DNA of 64,000 bases from positions 1-64,000 of the forward strand of contig JAFYVM010000066.1 in the NCBI GenBank assembly GCA_017549145.1, given 5' to 3'. The stretch comes from Bacteroidales bacterium (GTDB lineage: Bacteria; Bacteroidota; Bacteroidia; Bacteroidales; UBA932). Shown here piece by piece: positions 60,622 to 64,000 of the stretch (positions within the stretch are counted from its first letter, which is position 1; every line of letters starts with the position of its first letter). The notes beneath the pieces are model-generated. The model made no database searches, had not been told where the DNA came from, and saw only the letters and a list, made by a program, of their open reading frames with translations. The position numbers and the translations under genes were made by a program.

Positions 60622-62559
60622 ATGAAAAAAGTTTCTAGAATATTATCCCTTCTTCTTTCTTTCGCATTCCTCGCTACTGCATGTACCGAGAAGATTGACG
60701 ATGAGGACGTTACCGGTGGCGGTGAACAGATGAGTTTCCTTATCAGCCTTCCGGAAGCGGTATCAGGTGCAGCTGGTGACATCGTTTCTGTAAAGTTCTA
60801 TTCAGGCAAAGGACCAAAAGAAGGAGATTCTGTAGTTCTCAAGAATAGCTCTTCCGAGTGCGAATGTGAAATCGTTGCTATCACTGCAGATAACTTCAGC
60901 TTTAGGATTTCACCACAGGTAAGCACTGGCAAATACACTTTCAGCATCAAGAGAGGAGCTCAGATCAAGACTATCGGCGAAGTGAACTTCACCATTGAGA
61001 AGCGCGTGGAGATTGTCGAGAAGGAAGGCTACAATGTATATGGATTGATCAGTTGCGATGGTGTCGGTGTTCCCGGAGTTGTCGTTTCTGATGGTGTAGA
61101 AGTTACAACAACCGATGAGAATGGACTTTACTATCTCAAGTCAGATGAGTATTATAAACTCGTGTTTATGTCTGTTCCAAGTGGTTATGAGACTGTAACA
61201 GATACATGTATGCCGAAGTTCCATAAGGTTCTTGACGGTAATTCTAAAACTACAGAAAGAGCTGACTGGCAGCTTACTAAGGTGGATAACAAAGATCATG
61301 TGATGTATATCCTTGGAGATATGCACCTTGCCAACAGAACTAACGACGCAAGCCAGTTCGCTACATTCCTAGCAGATATCAAGGAGCAGATTACAGCCAA
61401 CAAGTCGAAGAGACAGTATGCGCTTACTCTCGGTGACATGACATGGGATCTGTATTGGTATGACAACGCGTATGACCTTACAGTATATGTGGAAATGATT
61501 AAGAAGAAGCTTTCTGGCCTCCAGATCTTCCACACAATCGGTAATCATGACCATGATATGAATGAAGTAGGCGACTTCAACACAGTTACGCTGTACAGGA
61601 AGACAGTTGCTCCTACATATTATTCATTCAATATCGGTGATGTGCATTATGTTGTTCTTGATGATATTCTCTGCAAGAATACAGGTACAGGCGGTAGTGG
61701 TCGCAAATATGAATCAACCCTTACTACAGACCAGCTCTCATGGTTGAAGAAGGATCTGTCATATGTAGACAAGTCAAAGACTCTCGTCATCACAATGCAT
61801 GCGCAGATGTATAATGAGAACAATGCCGCTTCATTGAGCAATGCTTCTGAACTTGCTTCCCTTTGCAGCGGATATAAGACTCATGTAATGTCTGCTCATA
61901 CCCATGTGATCTGGAATAATGATTTCAGTGCAAGCAGCGGCATCGTACATCACAACAGTGGAGCGATCTGCGGTACATGGTGGTGGACAGGATATTACAC
62001 TCCGGAGCTGAATCTTTGTAAGGATGGATCTCCTGCAGGATATTATGTATATCAGATGAACGGTACAGATGTCAAGTGGAGATTTAAGCCTACAGGACGA
62101 GATTTTAACTACGCTTTCCGTACCTATGACAGAAATCAGATCGTGATGACTGCAGCTAATTTTGCTCCTAAAGCAAACTCGACAGGAGTTACAAGTTTTG
62201 AAAGCTCAGCGTCTTCATGGAAATCTTCAAGCAAGGACAATTATGTGTACATCAATGTGTTTGATTACGATAAGTCATGGAAGATTGAGGTTACAGAAAA
62301 CGGAAAGAGCCTCACTCCTGAGCTTGTAAGCATCAAGGATCCTCTCCATCTTGTGACATACGAGGCAAAGAGATATAATGCCGGATCTACACCGACAAGC
62401 GATTTCAAGGCAAGAACAGTTACATCTCATATCTTCAGAGTCAAGGCTTCATCTGCATCGTCGACGCTTGAAATCAAGACTACAGACAGATTCGGAAATG
62501 TCTCGACTGAAAGCATGAAGAGACCTCGAGAGTTCTCGATCAATGAGTACAAGAAATAA
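60622..62559 (+). CDS. calcineurin-like phosphoesterase lipoprotein (MetallophosN/C type)
   Basis: The 645-residue lipoprotein (Cys21 in LATACTEK) has N-terminal beta domains (about 35-220), a metallophosphatase core and a beta-rich C-domain. The metal site is seen as D233 and H235 (LGDMHL), D272 (TLGDMTW), N308-H309-D310 (GNHDHD), TMHAQMY and SAHTHV. It lies 4 bases after glpT. I infer that it releases glycerol-3-phosphate from a phosphodiester, taking the place of GlpQ; a phosphomonoesterase role is also possible. A SusC gene follows 31 bases downstream. Confidence 0.88.
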   Translation: MKKVSRILSLLLSFAFLATACTEKIDDEDVTGGGEQMSFLISLPEAVSGAAGDIVSVKFYSGKGPKEGDSVVLKNSSSECECEIVAITADNFSFRISPQVSTGKYTFSIKRGAQIKTIGEVNFTIEKRVEIVEKEGYNVYGLISCDGVGVPGVVVSDGVEVTTTDENGLYYLKSDEYYKLVFMSVPSGYETVTDTCMPKFHKVLDGNSKTTERADWQLTKVDNKDHVMYILGDMHLANRTNDASQFATFLADIKEQITANKSKRQYALTLGDMTWDLYWYDNAYDLTVYVEMIKKKLSGLQIFHTIGNHDHDMNEVGDFNTVTLYRKTVAPTYYSFNIGDVHYVVLDDILCKNTGTGGSGRKYESTLTTDQLSWLKKDLSYVDKSKTLVITMHAQMYNENNAASLSNASELASLCSGYKTHVMSAHTHVIWNNDFSASSGIVHHNSGAICGTWWWTGYYTPELNLCKDGSPAGYYVYQMNGTDVKWRFKPTGRDFNYAFRTYDRNQIVMTAANFAPKANSTGVTSFESSASSWKSSSKDNYVYINVFDYDKSWKIEVTENGKSLTPELVSIKDPLHLVTYEAKRYNAGSTPTSDFKARTVTSHIFRVKASSASSTLEIKTTDRFGNVSTESMKRPREFSINEYKK

Positions 62560-62590
62560 AACAACTATACTAATAATTAAATTTTAACTT

Positions 62591-64000
62591 ATGCGATTAC
62601 TTAAATCTTTTGCAGTTTCTCTGGCGTTTATGCTAGTGGGCTTCAATGCCTTAGCTCAGAACAGAGAACTGGCAGGAGTCGTACTCGATGCGACTGATTT
62701 CCCTCTGGTCGGAGTGGCAGTTGTCGTTGACGGAACGACTAACGGCGTAATGACAGCAGAGGATGGTACCTTCAAACTCACAGTTCCTGGAGGTGAGGTA
62801 GTTCTCAGCGTGTCTTCTCTTGGTTATACTACCAAGACTGTTACTGTTCCTGCTGGTCAGGATAACATCACAATCCGTCTTGAGGAGGATACGATGCTTC
62901 TCGAAGAGACAGTGGTTGTAGGTTATGGTACACAGAAAAAGGTTAACCTTACAGGTGCTGTTACATCTGTGGATGACAAGGCCCTTGCGGACCGCGTTTC
63001 TCCAAACCTCAGCAGCATGCTTCAGGGTGCTGTACCAGGACTTTCAATCTCTACTTCCAGCGGTAACCCTGGTAGCACAGGTACACTTCAGATCCGCGGT
63101 ACAGGTTCAATCAATGGTGGTAACCCACTCGTGCTCATCGACGGTGTCGAGGGTGAAATGGACCGCGTAAACCCTAATGACGTTGAGTCAATTTCAGTCA
63201 TCAAGGACGCGTCTGCTGCTGCCGTTTACGGTGCACGTGCTGCATTCGGTGTAATCCTCATCACTACCAAGAAGGGATCAGAGGATGATGGAAATGCAGT
63301 CGTACGCTACAGTGGAAGATTCGGATGGGAAACCCCTACCACTTCAACTGATTACGAGACAACAGGTTATTGGTCAGCATATATCCACAACATGTTCTGG
63401 AAGGCTGATGATGGTACTTCTCAGTATATCAAGTACAATGATTATGATATGCGCCAACTCTTGCTCCGTATCAATGATAAGACTGAGCATCCCGATCGAC
63501 CTTGGGTAACTATCCAGAACAGAGGTGGAAAGGATAAGTATGTGTACTATGCCAATACAGACTGGTATCACGTTCTTTTCAATGATGAGCATCCTGTACA
63601 GCAGCATAATATCTCTATCAGCGGAGGTAACAAGAAGGTGAAATATTTCCTTTCTGGTGCTTACAACAGACAGACAGGTATCATCAAGGTTCGTCCTGAC
63701 GTGTTCGAGAAATACAATCTCCGTTCAAAGATTGATTTCAAGATCAATAAATATATGAGAATGAGCAACAATACTACATTCTATAGCTCAGTATATGACT
63801 ATCCAGGTGTAGGTAACGTACAGAACGCGATTGCTTATTCTGCTAACCACGGTCTTGCATGTTTCACTCCAACAAACCCTGATGGAACCTGGGTTTACGG
63901 TACAGACTTCCTCGGTTATAAGGTTGCCAATGGTCGTCATGCTTTCTATGGCAATGATAAGAACGTCAACCTCGACAGGAAGATGGACTTCGCAAATACT
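62591..64000 (+). CDS. SusC/RagA-type TonB-dependent receptor, cut by window end
   Basis: The frame is open for 470 codons and runs off the window. It begins with a signal peptide (MRLLKSFAVSLAFMLVGFNA, cut after LAQ), then a carboxypeptidase-regulatory-like domain, the SusC hallmark ETVVVGYGTQKKVNLTGAV, the plug and the first part of the barrel (up to DLDRKMDFANT-type sequence). There is no STN domain. It resembles the receptor at 8035 in the plug and early barrel. Its place after glpABCT and the phosphoesterase suggests a glycerophosphate-containing ligand. A susD gene would be expected beyond the window. Confidence 0.93.
   Translation, partial: MRLLKSFAVSLAFMLVGFNALAQNRELAGVVLDATDFPLVGVAVVVDGTTNGVMTAEDGTFKLTVPGGEVVLSVSSLGYTTKTVTVPAGQDNITIRLEEDTMLLEETVVVGYGTQKKVNLTGAVTSVDDKALADRVSPNLSSMLQGAVPGLSISTSSGNPGSTGTLQIRGTGSINGGNPLVLIDGVEGEMDRVNPNDVESISVIKDASAAAVYGARAAFGVILITTKKGSEDDGNAVVRYSGRFGWETPTTSTDYETTGYWSAYIHNMFWKADDGTSQYIKYNDYDMRQLLLRINDKTEHPDRPWVTIQNRGGKDKYVYYANTDWYHVLFNDEHPVQQHNISISGGNKKVKYFLSGAYNRQTGIIKVRPDVFEKYNLRSKIDFKINKYMRMSNNTTFYSSVYDYPGVGNVQNAIAYSANHGLACFTPTNPDGTWVYGTDFLGYKVANGRHAFYGNDKNVNLDRKMDFANT

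Overview
The window looks like chromosomal DNA from a member of Bacteroidota, most likely order Bacteroidales. Three SusC-type TonB-dependent receptors (the last cut by the window end), two SusD lipoproteins, a FecR anti-sigma factor, an ECF sigma factor, many short-signal lipoproteins, and upstream matches to the Bacteroidales -7 promoter box TAnnTTTG all point there. Sialidase, hexosaminidase and phosphodiester-glycosidase genes suggest a host-glycan or bacterial-glycan degrader, probably animal-associated. I cannot name a genus from sequence alone.

Layout. 1-250: remnant of an IS1182-like transposase followed by two small palindromes. 269-7806: housekeeping genes (M16 peptidase, tdk, an acidic protein, rsmI, a ComEA-like helix-hairpin-helix protein, recA) with a 432-bp gap holding a 51-bp tandem repeat. 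8035-15845: first SusC/SusD locus with a DUF1735/GLUG-like lipoprotein and an endonuclease/exonuclease/phosphatase-family lipoprotein; it runs by one-base overlaps into rlmN and a patatin/beta-barrel gene, then recX and an HdeD-like gene. 20375-25395: a large amidase with an inserted golvesin-like domain, dut and murF.

25569-42303: a co-directional locus of about 16.7 kb that is the most unusual part of the window. It holds FecR, an STN-bearing SusC, SusD, two tandem NAGPA-type phosphodiester glycosidases, two TIG/NHL-propeller lipoproteins, the ECF sigma factor, a GH20 hexosaminidase, a 52-residue small protein and two lipoproteins that carry the same propeller behind a fimbrillin-like N-terminus. 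The sigma factor and FecR sit at opposite sides of the locus rather than next to each other. My inference is a self-regulated surface system for a GlcNAc-phosphate-containing glycan.

42377-54884: obg with a PAP2 phosphatase, a GH33 sialidase, a ribbon-helix-helix-like small protein, a membrane zinc protease, alr, a low-molecular-weight phosphatase, a cobalamin riboswitch with a BtuB-like receptor and a short FecCD permease, a DJ-1 family protein, and two secreted hydrolase lipoproteins (a DNA/RNA non-specific endonuclease and a clostripain-family protease). 55150-64000: glpA-glpB-glpC-glpT followed without a break by a MetallophosN/C phosphoesterase lipoprotein and a SusC gene. This suggests outer-membrane uptake and phosphoester cleavage feeding glycerol-3-phosphate to the anaerobic dehydrogenase.

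A dispersed palindromic element occurs three times, each immediately after a stop codon. Seven gene junctions use the one-base overlap TAATG. I saw no tRNA, rRNA, CRISPR array, prophage or intact insertion sequence.
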